Positions 1 through 7,622 of a stretch of 64,000 nt of DNA are shown one piece after another. This stretch comes from Fibrobacterota bacterium (GTDB taxonomy: Bacteria; Fibrobacterota; Fibrobacteria; UBA11236). The translations under genes were made by a program, and so were the position numbers. A model generated the notes under the pieces. It did not search any database, was not told the DNA's origin, and saw only the letters and a program-made list of their open reading frames with translations. The stretch spans positions 62,001-126,000 of the forward strand of contig CANIEU010000003.1 in NCBI GenBank assembly GCA_947466585.1, given 5' to 3'. The stretch's first letter is position 1. Each line of letters begins with the position of its first letter.

Positions 1-246
1 CGAGAGCCGCGCATCGCCGAGGCCGGAGACGTCTTCGCCACGGAAGCGCACCGCGCCCGCAGTGGGGCTTTCGAGCAGGCCGAGGATATGCAGCAGAGTG
101 CTTTTGCCCGCGCCCGAGGCGCCGGTGATCGACACGAAGTCGCCGGCACCGAGATCGAAGTCGAGATCGCGGAACAGTTCGATGCGGTTGCCGGTTTCGG
201 TGAAGACCTTGGAAGCGCCACGCAGGGACAGAAGTGGGGTTGTCAT
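1..246 (-). CDS. lolD: Lipoprotein-releasing ABC transporter ATP-binding protein (LolD-like), partial
   Basis: The first 82 codons are present; the gene runs off the left edge, so most of the nucleotide-binding domain is missing. The protein begins MTTPLLSLRG and has a clear Walker A, GASGAGKST, at residues 42-50, followed by LLHILGLLE, which is typical of the LolD/MacB ATPases. The family powers release of lipoproteins from the inner membrane to LolA. The permease gene lies 120 bp upstream on the same strand, which fits a LolCD pair. The gap between them holds an inverted repeat (see 270-366). Signature and Walker B motifs cannot be checked because they lie outside the window. MacB-type or FtsE-type ATPases are alternatives, but the adjacent permease favours Lol. 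Confidence 0.85.
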   Translation of the reverse strand, partial: MTTPLLSLRGASKVFTETGNRIELFRDLDFDLGAGDFVSITGASGAGKSTLLHILGLLESPTAGAVRFRGEDVSGLGDARLS

Positions 247-269
247 TGTGGGCGCCCCGAAAAAACAAA

Positions 270-366
270 ATCAGAAATAGGAAATAGGAAATATGAAAGA
301 ACGCAAGCATTCTTGCCGATTTCCATGTTTGTGTTCTTTTTCATATTTCTCGTATCATTCATGTCC
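270..366. repeat. Imperfect inverted repeat, GAAATATGAAAG family, copy A
   Basis: Arms GAAATATGAAAGAAC (288-302) and GTTCTTTTTCATATTTC (333-349) are complementary apart from two extra T residues. The left arm is preceded by direct repeats of GAAATAG (276-287). The same arm, GAAATATGAAAG, recurs at 63231-63242 with its complement at 63315-63326. It fills most of the lolC-lolD gap. Function unknown: a small dispersed palindrome or a transcript-processing hairpin are both possible. Confidence 0.7.
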
Positions 367-1617
367 TCATTCATGTCTGATCGCCTCCACCGGGTCTTGC
401 CGCGCGGCCTTGAGCGCGGGAGGCAGGGTCGCGAGCCCGCACAGCAGGTTGGTCAGCGCCAGCACCCCGATCACATCGGGCCAACGGAGATCTACCGGCA
501 AAACCGTGACGAAATACACATCGCCGGGAAGGCGGATGAGCCCGAATTCTTTTTGGACCCAGTAGCTCAGCAAGCCCAGCGCCGCACCCGCGAGGGAACC
601 GACCAGGCCGACCAGCATACCTTCGTACACGAAGATGCGTAGGATCGAGGCGCGGGTGGCACCCATGGCGCGGAGAATGCCGATCTCGCGGGTCTTGTCG
701 TTGACGACCATGATCAGCGAGGAGATGATGTTGAAAGCGGCGATCAGGATGATGATGCCGAGCGCGAGACCCACGAGCACTTTTTCGTAGGCCATCCATT
801 TGATGAGGGTCGAGTTCTTCGCCTGCCAATCGACCGCCCGGTAGGGGAAGCCGAGTTTCTGTTCGAGCGCTGCGGCCGTGACGGGGCTGTGGTGCGGATC
901 GCGGACGCGCAGTTGCAGGCCCGTGACCGCGCCGGGCATGCCGAACAGGCGCTGCGCGGTTGCGAGCGAGATGTAGGCCAGCGTTTCGTCATATTGATAC
1001 ATGCCCGATTCGAACATGCCCGCGACCACGCAGGGCTGGATGCGCGGCATCATGCCGCTTCCGAGTCCGCCGGTGAAATCGCTTTTGGAAAAGTCGGCGA
1101 GAAACACCTTGTCGCCGGTTTCGACCCCGAGCCGCGCGGCCAAAGCATAGCCGAGGATCACGGCGGGGAAGCGCCGACCCGCTGTATCGATGAGGGAATC
1201 CAACCGGTATTCGCCGCGCGTTACGGTTTCGGGAAGGCCGATCACACCGCGCGAAAGGTCGGCATCAATGCCATAAACGAGGATGCCGTCCTGATTGCCT
1301 TTGAAGGAGATCACGGTTTTGGAAAGGATGAAGGGAGCGGCGGCGACCACGTCCTTGTTTTCGAGGACAGTTCGGCGCAAGGATTCGTGCTCGCGGATCG
1401 GGAGAAACTGGTGCCGCGTGATTTCGACGTGGGCGTCCTTGCCCATGAGCTGCCGGTTGACTTCGGCTTCGAAGCCGTTGATGGCCGAGAGCACGAAAAT
1501 GAGCAGCCAGGTGCCGATCATCACCCCGAGGGCGGAAAACAGCGCGATCAGGCCAGACGACAGGTTGTGCCGCTGGGCCCAGAAGTATTTGCGCGCGAGG
1601 AAGCGTTCGAAGGACAT
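367..1617 (-). CDS. lolC: Lipoprotein-releasing ABC transporter permease (LolC/LolE family)
   Basis: A 416-residue inner-membrane permease of the FtsX/MacB class. One membrane segment lies near the N-terminus (roughly residues 22-45). A long periplasmic MacB-like core follows, then three membrane segments in the last 150 residues with the conserved NDKTREIGILRAMGA loop and a C-terminal DPVEAIRHE. This architecture matches LolC/LolE, which extracts lipoproteins for LolA. I chose the start MSFERFLARKYF because LolC proteins begin like this; an in-frame extension to 1689 exists but looks non-coding. A TATCTTTT box lies 6 bp upstream of this ATG and there is no Shine-Dalgarno, so the leader is probably very short. 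With only one permease visible, whether it acts as a homodimer or pairs with another gene is unknown. Confidence 0.9.
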   Translation of the reverse strand: MSFERFLARKYFWAQRHNLSSGLIALFSALGVMIGTWLLIFVLSAINGFEAEVNRQLMGKDAHVEITRHQFLPIREHESLRRTVLENKDVVAAAPFILSKTVISFKGNQDGILVYGIDADLSRGVIGLPETVTRGEYRLDSLIDTAGRRFPAVILGYALAARLGVETGDKVFLADFSKSDFTGGLGSGMMPRIQPCVVAGMFESGMYQYDETLAYISLATAQRLFGMPGAVTGLQLRVRDPHHSPVTAAALEQKLGFPYRAVDWQAKNSTLIKWMAYEKVLVGLALGIIILIAAFNIISSLIMVVNDKTREIGILRAMGATRASILRIFVYEGMLVGLVGSLAGAALGLLSYWVQKEFGLIRLPGDVYFVTVLPVDLRWPDVIGVLALTNLLCGLATLPPALKAARQDPVEAIRHE

Positions 1618-1623
1618 TGAAGG

Positions 1624-1631
1624 AAAAGATA
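1624..1631 (-). promoter_or_regulatory. TATCTTTT box upstream of lolC
   Basis: On the minus strand TATCTTTT ends 6 bp before the lolC ATG. It matches the TAnnTTTG-like box seen upstream of many genes here. No -33 element is evident. Confidence 0.35.
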
Positions 1632-1739
1632 GAAGGGTATTGGGCGTCTGGGTCTCGCTCCGGCGTCCCTGTTTTTCTTCGGTAACCACAGCAAATCTTC
1701 GTGCTCTGGGGTGTAGGCTTCATTCCTATTTTCCGGTGC

Positions 1740-2657
1740 ATGCTCAAGCCCTACCTCCAGCTCGTCCGTATTCCTGCCGTGTTCAGTTCGCTCTCCAATG
1801 CCTGGGCGGGTTGGTGGATCGGCGGGGCGGTGGCCCTTTCGGTCGGCGCGACCCGCGCACCCGTGACCTCCTTGATTCTCGGCCTGATCGCGGCCGCCGC
1901 GTACCTGCTCGCCGGTATGGCGCTTAACGACATCGCGGACCTCGAGGTCGACCGTAAGGAACGCCCGTCGCGCCCCTTGCCGGCCGGCGCCGTTCCGGTC
2001 CGGAGCGCGTGGCTACTCGTGATCGGGTTGTTCGCACTCGGGTTGTTGTGTCAGTCGATCGCCAATCCGGTCAGCGCAGTGGTGGGACTCCTTCTCGTCG
2101 CAGCGATCTTTCTGTATAACTTCGTACTGAAGGGCACGGCGCTCGGTCCTTTATCGATGGGCCTTTGCCGCGCACTCAACCTCGCCGGTGCGATGGCGCT
2201 CGGGTTCCCTTCCCTGAAAACCTTTCTTGCATTGCCGGTGCCGGTATATGGCGCCTTGGTCTCGTTGGGTTTTTACGTGGCGCTCGTGACCTATCTCGCG
2301 CGCGACGAAGTAACAGGGAACTCCGTCTCGCGCGCACGTGTGTTTTTTATGGGGTTCGCGGCCTGGTTTTCGGCTTGGGCCGCCTTCGCTGCGACAAGCC
2401 ATTCGTTGGCTTCCTTGGGAGTCGTTGCGGTTCTGGTGGTGCACTTGTTCCTGATGAAGGACGCACTGGCGGGTTTGCGCACGATGCCAGGGTCCCCCGC
2501 GACGACGGGTAAAACCGTAGGGGGAATGCTCGGCAGCATGCCGGCCACAGATGCCTTGGCCATGTTCGCCGCCGGTGTTTTTTGGCCGGCCGCGCTGGCG
2601 GGCTTGGTGTGGATGCTGCCCGGAAAATGGCTCGCACGGCGTTTTTACTCGACCTGA
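1740..2657 (+). CDS. UbiA-family prenyltransferase, EboC-like
   Basis: A 305-residue integral membrane protein with about eight hydrophobic segments. The first aspartate-rich motif of the UbiA family is intact (NDIADLEVDRKERPSRPLPAG region, about residues 60-80), as is the YNFVLKGTALGP loop. The second motif is not the usual DxxD: it reads YLARDEVTGN (about residues 184-193), which resembles my memory of EboC proteins more than 4-hydroxybenzoate prenyltransferases. UbiA enzymes transfer prenyl chains to small aromatic or sugar acceptors. The other ebo genes (EboA, B, D, E, F) are not visible nearby, so this is an orphan with unknown substrate. It is transcribed divergently from lolC. The start MLKPYLQLVRIP was chosen over an upstream ATG at 1701 because homologues begin just before this first helix. 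Confidence 0.75.
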   Translation: MLKPYLQLVRIPAVFSSLSNAWAGWWIGGAVALSVGATRAPVTSLILGLIAAAAYLLAGMALNDIADLEVDRKERPSRPLPAGAVPVRSAWLLVIGLFALGLLCQSIANPVSAVVGLLLVAAIFLYNFVLKGTALGPLSMGLCRALNLAGAMALGFPSLKTFLALPVPVYGALVSLGFYVALVTYLARDEVTGNSVSRARVFFMGFAAWFSAWAAFAATSHSLASLGVVAVLVVHLFLMKDALAGLRTMPGSPATTGKTVGGMLGSMPATDALAMFAAGVFWPAALAGLVWMLPGKWLARRFYST

Positions 2658-2736
2658 ATTTTTGCGACCGTCCCGTGTATATTGTCGCCCGTATTGTAGG
2701 CTGTAAGCCGAATTGTTGATTCCACCGGAGGTGCCC

Positions 2737-3330
2737 ATGCCAAAATTTTTTAATGCCGTCCTTTTCATCCCGCTCTTCGCCCTCGCTCTGGCCGCTCCCG
2801 TGCGGGTGCATGCGGAGGATGTGAACCTGAACAGCCATCCCGAAACCACAACGGTCGCCCTCAGCCGATATTCCATCGGGCCGGGCCTCGGCGTGGTGGG
2901 TGCCACCTCCGGGGATATGGCGGACATCAGCAAACAGCTGCTCTCCCTCTCGTTGGTGCAGTCGATCCGTTTTCAAGAGAACTGGGATCTTGGAATCGAT
3001 GCGGAGTTTTGGACTCCGCGGGACAATTACGGGCTGACGATGTCGGCGTCCTACCTGTTCGGAAACGCCGCCTTCCGCCCGTTCATCGGCGCGGGCGCGG
3101 GCATCCGCTCGCTTGACTACAAAGGTGAGCCGATGGGCGACGGGCTGGGCGTAGAAGGGTTGGTGCAAGCCGGTTTGTACCTCGATGTGCTCGACAACAT
3201 GCAGCTGCGCGTTCGCGTACCTTATCGCGTCATCGCCAACAGCCACGGCGATCAGGCGGTCGGCCTCGACATCTCGTTGCTGTTCTCGTCTTCCCAGCGC
3301 AAGACCAAGGTGCGGAAGCTGACGTATTAG
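2737..3330 (+). CDS. Secreted small outer-membrane beta-barrel protein, uncharacterised
   Basis: A 197-residue protein. Residues 1-26 are a clear Sec signal peptide ending VRVHA-ED. The mature part alternates polar and hydrophobic residues and is rich in glycine and aromatics (for example YGLTMSASYLFGN and FRPFIGAGAGIRS), as in 8-stranded OmpA/OmpW-like barrels. The start is fixed by a good ribosome site, CCGGAGGTG (2725-2733), just upstream of ATG 2737. It stands alone and ends in a strong terminator shared with the convergent gene. No specific function can be assigned. Confidence 0.7.
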   Translation: MPKFFNAVLFIPLFALALAAPVRVHAEDVNLNSHPETTTVALSRYSIGPGLGVVGATSGDMADISKQLLSLSLVQSIRFQENWDLGIDAEFWTPRDNYGLTMSASYLFGNAAFRPFIGAGAGIRSLDYKGEPMGDGLGVEGLVQAGLYLDVLDNMQLRVRVPYRVIANSHGDQAVGLDISLLFSSSQRKTKVRKLTY

Positions 3331-3345
3331 CGGATTCCGGATGCT

Positions 3346-3387
3346 CAACAAAAAAGGCGTCCGCTATTGCGGGCGCCTTTTTTGTTG
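3346..3387. terminator. Bidirectional rho-independent terminator
   Basis: A perfect 14-bp stem (3346-3359 with 3374-3387) has A-rich and T-rich ends, so it ends transcription in both directions. It sits between the convergent genes ending at 3330 and 3403. The loop has its own CCGC/GCGG pairing. Confidence 0.9.
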
Positions 3388-3402
3388 TTGGGTTTCTGTG
3401 AA

Positions 3403-3993
3403 CTACTTCGTCGGGCAAACCGCCGGTGCTTGTTGCGAGATCCACACCCGTGCACGCGCCTTCACGTCGTTGACGGCCGCTTCGCGCGAGGTGAAGTAGT
3501 ACTGACGTTTGCTACGGCCCCCGTAGGCATCGCCTTCGGTCGAGTTCGACACGAAGGTGTCGGTATGGCGCAGCAGTTTTTCGACTTCGCGGAACACCGG
3601 CGCCTGACCTTGGAGGCTGCGGGTGGTGACGATGATCAAATCCTTTTCGCGCGTGAGATAGGTCACATCCAGCCGTGCGCTGTAAGACTTGACCCACTCG
3701 TTGCGGCCGGCCACCCCACCCACGCCCTGTACGAAGATCGAGGAGGAGGAGACGAGGGCATCCACGATTTCGGGATTCGGGAGGGAAACGATGCAGTCTT
3801 GCACTTTTTCACGGGTGATTTCGCTGCTGCCGTCCGAAGTGGCGGTGGCCGAAACGACCGTGATGTTTTTGTTCTGGGTGCTGGTGCGCGCGACGCTTTC
3901 GGCAACGGACTCTCCGGCGTGGACCGCCGCTGTACCCAAGGCGCAGACGGCCAAAACAGCCGTAGAGAGAGTGGAAATACGGGTGGTTTTCAT
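3403..3993 (-). CDS. Uncharacterised secreted periplasmic protein
   Basis: A 196-residue protein with an N-terminal signal peptide (residues 1-26, ending AAVHA-GES). The mature part is soluble, with no membrane segment, two cysteines (in QDCIVSLP and at the C-terminal AVCPTK) and an EVEKLLRHTDTF helix. I do not recognise the family. It is divergent from the LpoB-like/COG3014 pair. In other bacteria that pair sits beside further small envelope proteins, so a role in the same envelope process is possible but only inferred. A ribosome site GGAG lies 6 bp before the ATG. A box TAGTTTAC about 35 bp upstream may be the promoter. Confidence 0.65.
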   Translation of the reverse strand: MKTTRISTLSTAVLAVCALGTAAVHAGESVAESVARTSTQNKNITVVSATATSDGSSEITREKVQDCIVSLPNPEIVDALVSSSSIFVQGVGGVAGRNEWVKSYSARLDVTYLTREKDLIIVTTRSLQGQAPVFREVEKLLRHTDTFVSNSTEGDAYGGRSKRQYYFTSREAAVNDVKARARVWISQQAPAVCPTK

Positions 3994-4220
3994 GACGATC
4001 TCCGGGAAGTGGTTACCGGGTAAACTACAAAGGGACCCGGCCTGTGGGGATGGTTATGGGGACCGGGCCTTTTTGCCATGGGCGAGGAGGTTGTGGCCGG
4101 GAGAGATAATCGGTGTAATCGAAGAAACTCGAACCTCATGCACCGTGCGCCTTGCGCCTTTCGGCCCATGGGCCGGATTCGACCATTTATCTAAACTATT
4201 GGCCTATCCAGGAGGTTTCC

Positions 4221-4823
4221 ATGAACCGCATGTTTTTTCGCGCCACCGGCCTTGCCCTTGCGACCCTAATGCTGGCAGGGTGCGGCGGCACCAAGGTCAG
4301 CCGCGTCACCCACGACAGCGTCATCGATTTGTCGGGCCGCTGGAATGACACCGATTCGCGGCTGGTCGCCGAAGAAATTTTGCGTGACTGCCTGAATTCT
4401 TCGTGGTATAACACGTACACGGCGCAGGGGCAGATCCCCACCGTGATCGTCGGCGAGGTGCGCAACCGCAGCCACGAGCACATCGACGCGGAAACCTTCA
4501 TCAAGGACATGGAGCGCACGCTGATCAACTCCGGCAAGGTGGATTTCGTCGCCAACAAGACCGAACGCGACCAACTGCGTGAGGAAAAGGCGGATCAGGC
4601 CACCAATTCTTCGGTGGAAACGCGTAATCAGGCCGGCGAAGAGAGCGGTGCCAAGTTGATGCTCATCGGCACAATCAACTCGATCGTGGACCGGGAGGGC
4701 GGCAAGTCGGTCGTGTTCTATCAGGTCAACTTGGAGCTGGTGCAGATCGATTCGAACCGCAAGCTTTGGATCGGTGACAAGAAGATCAAGAAATACGTGA
4801 CGAAGAGCTCCTCTAGCCTTTAA
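4221..4823 (+). CDS. lpoB: LpoB-like outer-membrane lipoprotein (penicillin-binding protein activator family)
   Basis: A 200-residue lipoprotein. Residues 1-19 end in the lipobox LAGC, giving cysteine 20 as the acylated residue. The rest matches the LpoB fold in outline: VIVGEVRNRSHEHIDAETF, DMERTLINSGKVDFVA, KLMLIGTINSIVDREGG and a closing LELVQIDSNRKLWIGDKKIKK. In enterobacteria LpoB reaches through the periplasm to activate PBP1B. Here the partner synthase is not in the window. Start set by the very strong ribosome site GGAGGT (4211-4216). It is followed 19 bp later by the COG3014 lipoprotein gene, a pairing also seen next to lpoB in gammaproteobacteria (from memory). Confidence 0.75.
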   Translation: MNRMFFRATGLALATLMLAGCGGTKVSRVTHDSVIDLSGRWNDTDSRLVAEEILRDCLNSSWYNTYTAQGQIPTVIVGEVRNRSHEHIDAETFIKDMERTLINSGKVDFVANKTERDQLREEKADQATNSSVETRNQAGEESGAKLMLIGTINSIVDREGGKSVVFYQVNLELVQIDSNRKLWIGDKKIKKYVTKSSSSL

Positions 4824-4842
4824 GCGTCGTCCCGTCCCTGCC

Positions 4843-6300
4843 ATGCGCCCTTGGGCCGTCCTGATCTTTTGCGCATCCCTGTTTATGGGGTGCGCCAATA
4901 CCGCCTTGGTGCGTTACGAGAAGATCGCCAAAAAGGCCGGCTCCCAGAATTATCTGGACGCGGCCGGCATGATCCGCAAACATGCGGATGCGCTGTACGG
5001 CAGCCGCAGCGATCTGCTTTACAACATGGATCTCGGGCTGCTTTACCACTATGCGGGCCGGTACGATAGCAGCACGATCTTTTTGGGGCGCGCCGCCGAC
5101 AAGTACGATGCGCTTTACACGCGCTCGATTTCGAACGAGGCGGCATCGCTGGTGGTGAACGACAACACGCGCCCTTACCGCAGTCGTCCGTACGAGATGA
5201 TGTGGCTGCGTGTGATTCAGGCGTTCAATTATCTGGCGTTGGGGCGGCCCGACGATGCGCGCGTCGAAATGCGGCAGGGGCAGATATTGCTCGACGCCTT
5301 GCACGGCACGGCAGGCAAGGGTTCCAACGCCTATCGCGAAGATCCACTGTACCGCGGCACGGCCGCGCTAGTGTATGATCTGCTTGGCGAACGCGACGAT
5401 GCGGCCATCTCCGTTTACTTTGCCGTGAAGGCACATCGTGACGACCACACCGCCGTACCTCCGATGATCGGAAGGTTGGCTTGCCGCCTGTTGCGCGCAG
5501 CCGACCGTCGTGACGATATCCGTTTGCTCGAACTGGACTGCCCTTCGACGCTGTCGGGAAAGCGCGCCGTGGATTCGGCGGAAGCCGCCACGGCCTCGAC
5601 GGAGACCGGCGATGTCGTGGTGGTCGGTATGTTGGGAAGGTCGCCTGCGATCGGCGAGACCAGTTTTCAGGGCACCTGGATCCGCGACGGCTTGCTGGTG
5701 TACAGTTACCGCGACGCGAATACCGGCAAGGTGGTCACCGATGCGCTTCCAGCACCGGGACTGCCGGTATCCGAATCCAAAAAGGCGGGTCAGGGCGGCC
5801 GCACGCGTTCTGGAACCACCCTCTCCCTCAAGTGGGCGATGCCTGCGCTGCGTGAAGTGCCGACACAGTCACGGGTACTGAAAGTGGCCGGGCCCGCGGT
5901 AGTCACGGGAGAAGCTTGGGGCGACACCCATGATTTGCTGGAGCGGGATCTTGCCGAAAACTGGAATTCGGTTCTGGTGCGCACGGTGATCCGAGTCGGG
6001 CTCCGCACGCTGGCGACCGAAAAAGCAAAGTCCGAAATGCGCACCGACAATCCGTTGTTGAATCTGATCACGAATGTGGGCGTGGACTTTCTTTCGGGAC
6101 AACTGGAACAGGCGGACGCACGGTCTTGGTTTTTGCTTCCGCGCACGGTTCAGTTTGCGAGGCTCACGTTGCCGGTGGGGCGTCAAACCTTGCAGATCGG
6201 GGCGGAGAATGAGTCGGGTGGCACGGTACTCGCCGAAACGCGCGAGATCGAGGTACGTGCGGGCCAAACCTCTTTCGTGTTCTTCAATTCGTTGAAGTGA
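4843..6300 (+). CDS. COG3014-family lipoprotein
   Basis: A 485-residue protein with a lipoprotein signal (LFMGC, cysteine 17). The first half is helical and TPR-like: NYLDAAGMIRKHADALYGS, a Leu-Leu-Tyr-His-Tyr-Ala-Gly repeat, and RPYEMMWLRVIQAFNYLALG (near residues 105-130). This is characteristic of COG3014. The second half is beta-rich and ends in FVFFNSLK. No enzymatic motif is apparent. It probably forms an operon with the LpoB-like gene upstream; the gap is 19 bp and no promoter box is visible in it. Function in the family is not established; an envelope assembly role is inferred from the neighbour. The ribosome site is weak, consistent with coupling to the upstream gene. Confidence 0.7.
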   Translation: MRPWAVLIFCASLFMGCANTALVRYEKIAKKAGSQNYLDAAGMIRKHADALYGSRSDLLYNMDLGLLYHYAGRYDSSTIFLGRAADKYDALYTRSISNEAASLVVNDNTRPYRSRPYEMMWLRVIQAFNYLALGRPDDARVEMRQGQILLDALHGTAGKGSNAYREDPLYRGTAALVYDLLGERDDAAISVYFAVKAHRDDHTAVPPMIGRLACRLLRAADRRDDIRLLELDCPSTLSGKRAVDSAEAATASTETGDVVVVGMLGRSPAIGETSFQGTWIRDGLLVYSYRDANTGKVVTDALPAPGLPVSESKKAGQGGRTRSGTTLSLKWAMPALREVPTQSRVLKVAGPAVVTGEAWGDTHDLLERDLAENWNSVLVRTVIRVGLRTLATEKAKSEMRTDNPLLNLITNVGVDFLSGQLEQADARSWFLLPRTVQFARLTLPVGRQTLQIGAENESGGTVLAETREIEVRAGQTSFVFFNSLK

Positions 6301-6308
6301 CGGCGGGA

Positions 6309-6401
6309 CAACACAACAACACAACATCACAACAACAAAGCAATCAGGAGTTACCGGATTTCTGATGTGTTCTAATGCTGTGATGCTGTGTTGTTGTGTT
6401 G
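6309..6401. repeat. Long inverted repeat, CAACACAACATCAC family, copy 1
   Basis: Arms at 6309-6330 and 6380-6401 match at 21 of 22 positions, and the one mismatch is a permitted G-T. The arms are built from CAACA words. It separates the convergent genes ending at 6300 and 6436, so it may serve as a terminator without a T-run or as a REP-like element. A related copy lies at 32979-33053, also between convergent genes. Confidence 0.75.
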
Positions 6402-6435
6402 ATGCGAAGCAAGAACCCAACCGCAAAGCTTCTAG

Positions 6436-7617
6436 CTAGAATCCCCAAACCCTCTGAACGGCCCAGTAAAGGCCCACCGCGCTGATGACCAGGCTTACCG
6501 GTACGACGATCCCCTTGAAATACCAGTCCTTTTTCCGGAACCACAGCGTGACCGCAAAGGCGAGCGCGATGATGGAAAGTTGTCCGCCTTCGACGCCGAG
6601 GTTGAAGCCGATCAACGCAGGCCAGAAGGATCCCTCAGGCAGCCCGAAGTTGCTGAGTACGCCCGCGAAGCCCATGCCGTGCACGAGACCGAAGGCGAAT
6701 ACCACCAGCCATCGGGAAGTGCGCACGTTTCGGAAGAACACGTTTTCGAGCGCGACCACGGCGATGGAAAGAGCGATCAACGGTTCCACGATGGCCGGTG
6801 GGAGGGAGAATACGCCAAGCAGAGCGAGCGCCAAGGTGATGGAGTGCGCCACCGTGAACGCGGTGACCTGGAAGAACAGGGGGCGCATGCGCGTGGAGAA
6901 GAAGAGCAACCCGATCACGAACAGAATGTGGTCGATCCCGTGCGGGAGAATGTGCTTGTAGCCCAGCGCGATGAACCGGGCGAAGAGATTTTCCCCTGAC
7001 GCCGATTTCGACGAGCCGTGCGTGGTGGCGAGCCGTGCGTTCAGCGAGTCGGGGGAGAGGGGAATGCGAAGGGATCGGTCGAGCGTGAGCCAGCGTCGTT
7101 CGATGAGAGAGTCGCGCCAGTACACCGAGGCTTCGCAGATGGTCTGTACGCCGAATTCGGGAAACACGGCGGGTGATATTTCGAGGGTGTGCGCGCCGCT
7201 CGCGTGACGCCCTCCGAATGTGAGCACGATGGCCGTGTCCCACAGCGCCGCACTGTCGTGGGCGAGGTCGTCATCGGGGCCTGTTCCATGGCGCTTCCAA
7301 AGCAGTGGCCGGGGATTCAAAAAGGACCTGTTGTCGGCCAGCGCGGGCACGCGGGCAAACAAGTAGTTGGCGGCGCGTTCCTGATAATTCCGGGCGCTGG
7401 CGGAGTCGAACACGCCCGGATTCGCCTCGCTGTGTACCGCATTCAGCATGTCGCTGGTGTTCGCATCCACTTCCACGGTCACCGAATCGTTCCCGTGCAG
7501 CCGCACGAACACCTTGGAGCTTCCGTTGGCATGAGCGAACAAGGAGCCGGCGCAAGCTAGCAGAATAAACGCAACGATCGAAAGGCGAAACGGAAGGAGG
7601 AACGGCGTGCGCGACAT
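6436..7617 (-). CDS. HupE/UreJ-family membrane protein
   Basis: A 393-residue protein: signal or first membrane segment (about residues 8-28, ending LFAHANG), then an extracytoplasmic domain of about 190 residues, then six or so membrane helices. The helix bundle opens with the family hallmark GYKHILPHGIDHILFVIG (near residues 230-247), whose histidines resemble those of HupE/UreJ nickel permeases. The HupE-2 subgroup with a large N-terminal domain is common in environmental bacteria and its substrate is uncertain; no hydrogenase or urease gene is in the window. I placed the start at MSRTPFLLPFRLS; a longer open frame to 8277 is antisense noise over the next gene. The aminotransferase gene ends 5 bp upstream, so both may be co-transcribed. 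Confidence 0.8.
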   Translation of the reverse strand: MSRTPFLLPFRLSIVAFILLACAGSLFAHANGSSKVFVRLHGNDSVTVEVDANTSDMLNAVHSEANPGVFDSASARNYQERAANYLFARVPALADNRSFLNPRPLLWKRHGTGPDDDLAHDSAALWDTAIVLTFGGRHASGAHTLEISPAVFPEFGVQTICEASVYWRDSLIERRWLTLDRSLRIPLSPDSLNARLATTHGSSKSASGENLFARFIALGYKHILPHGIDHILFVIGLLFFSTRMRPLFFQVTAFTVAHSITLALALLGVFSLPPAIVEPLIALSIAVVALENVFFRNVRTSRWLVVFAFGLVHGMGFAGVLSNFGLPEGSFWPALIGFNLGVEGGQLSIIALAFAVTLWFRKKDWYFKGIVVPVSLVISAVGLYWAVQRVWGF

Positions 7618-7622
7618 AATCG

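Noticed and set aside
4030-4075. Terminator-like hairpin ahead of the LpoB-like gene
   Set aside because: The CCCGG/CCGGG stem is only five pairs with a mismatch before a short T-run, and a terminator there would sit between divergent genes.
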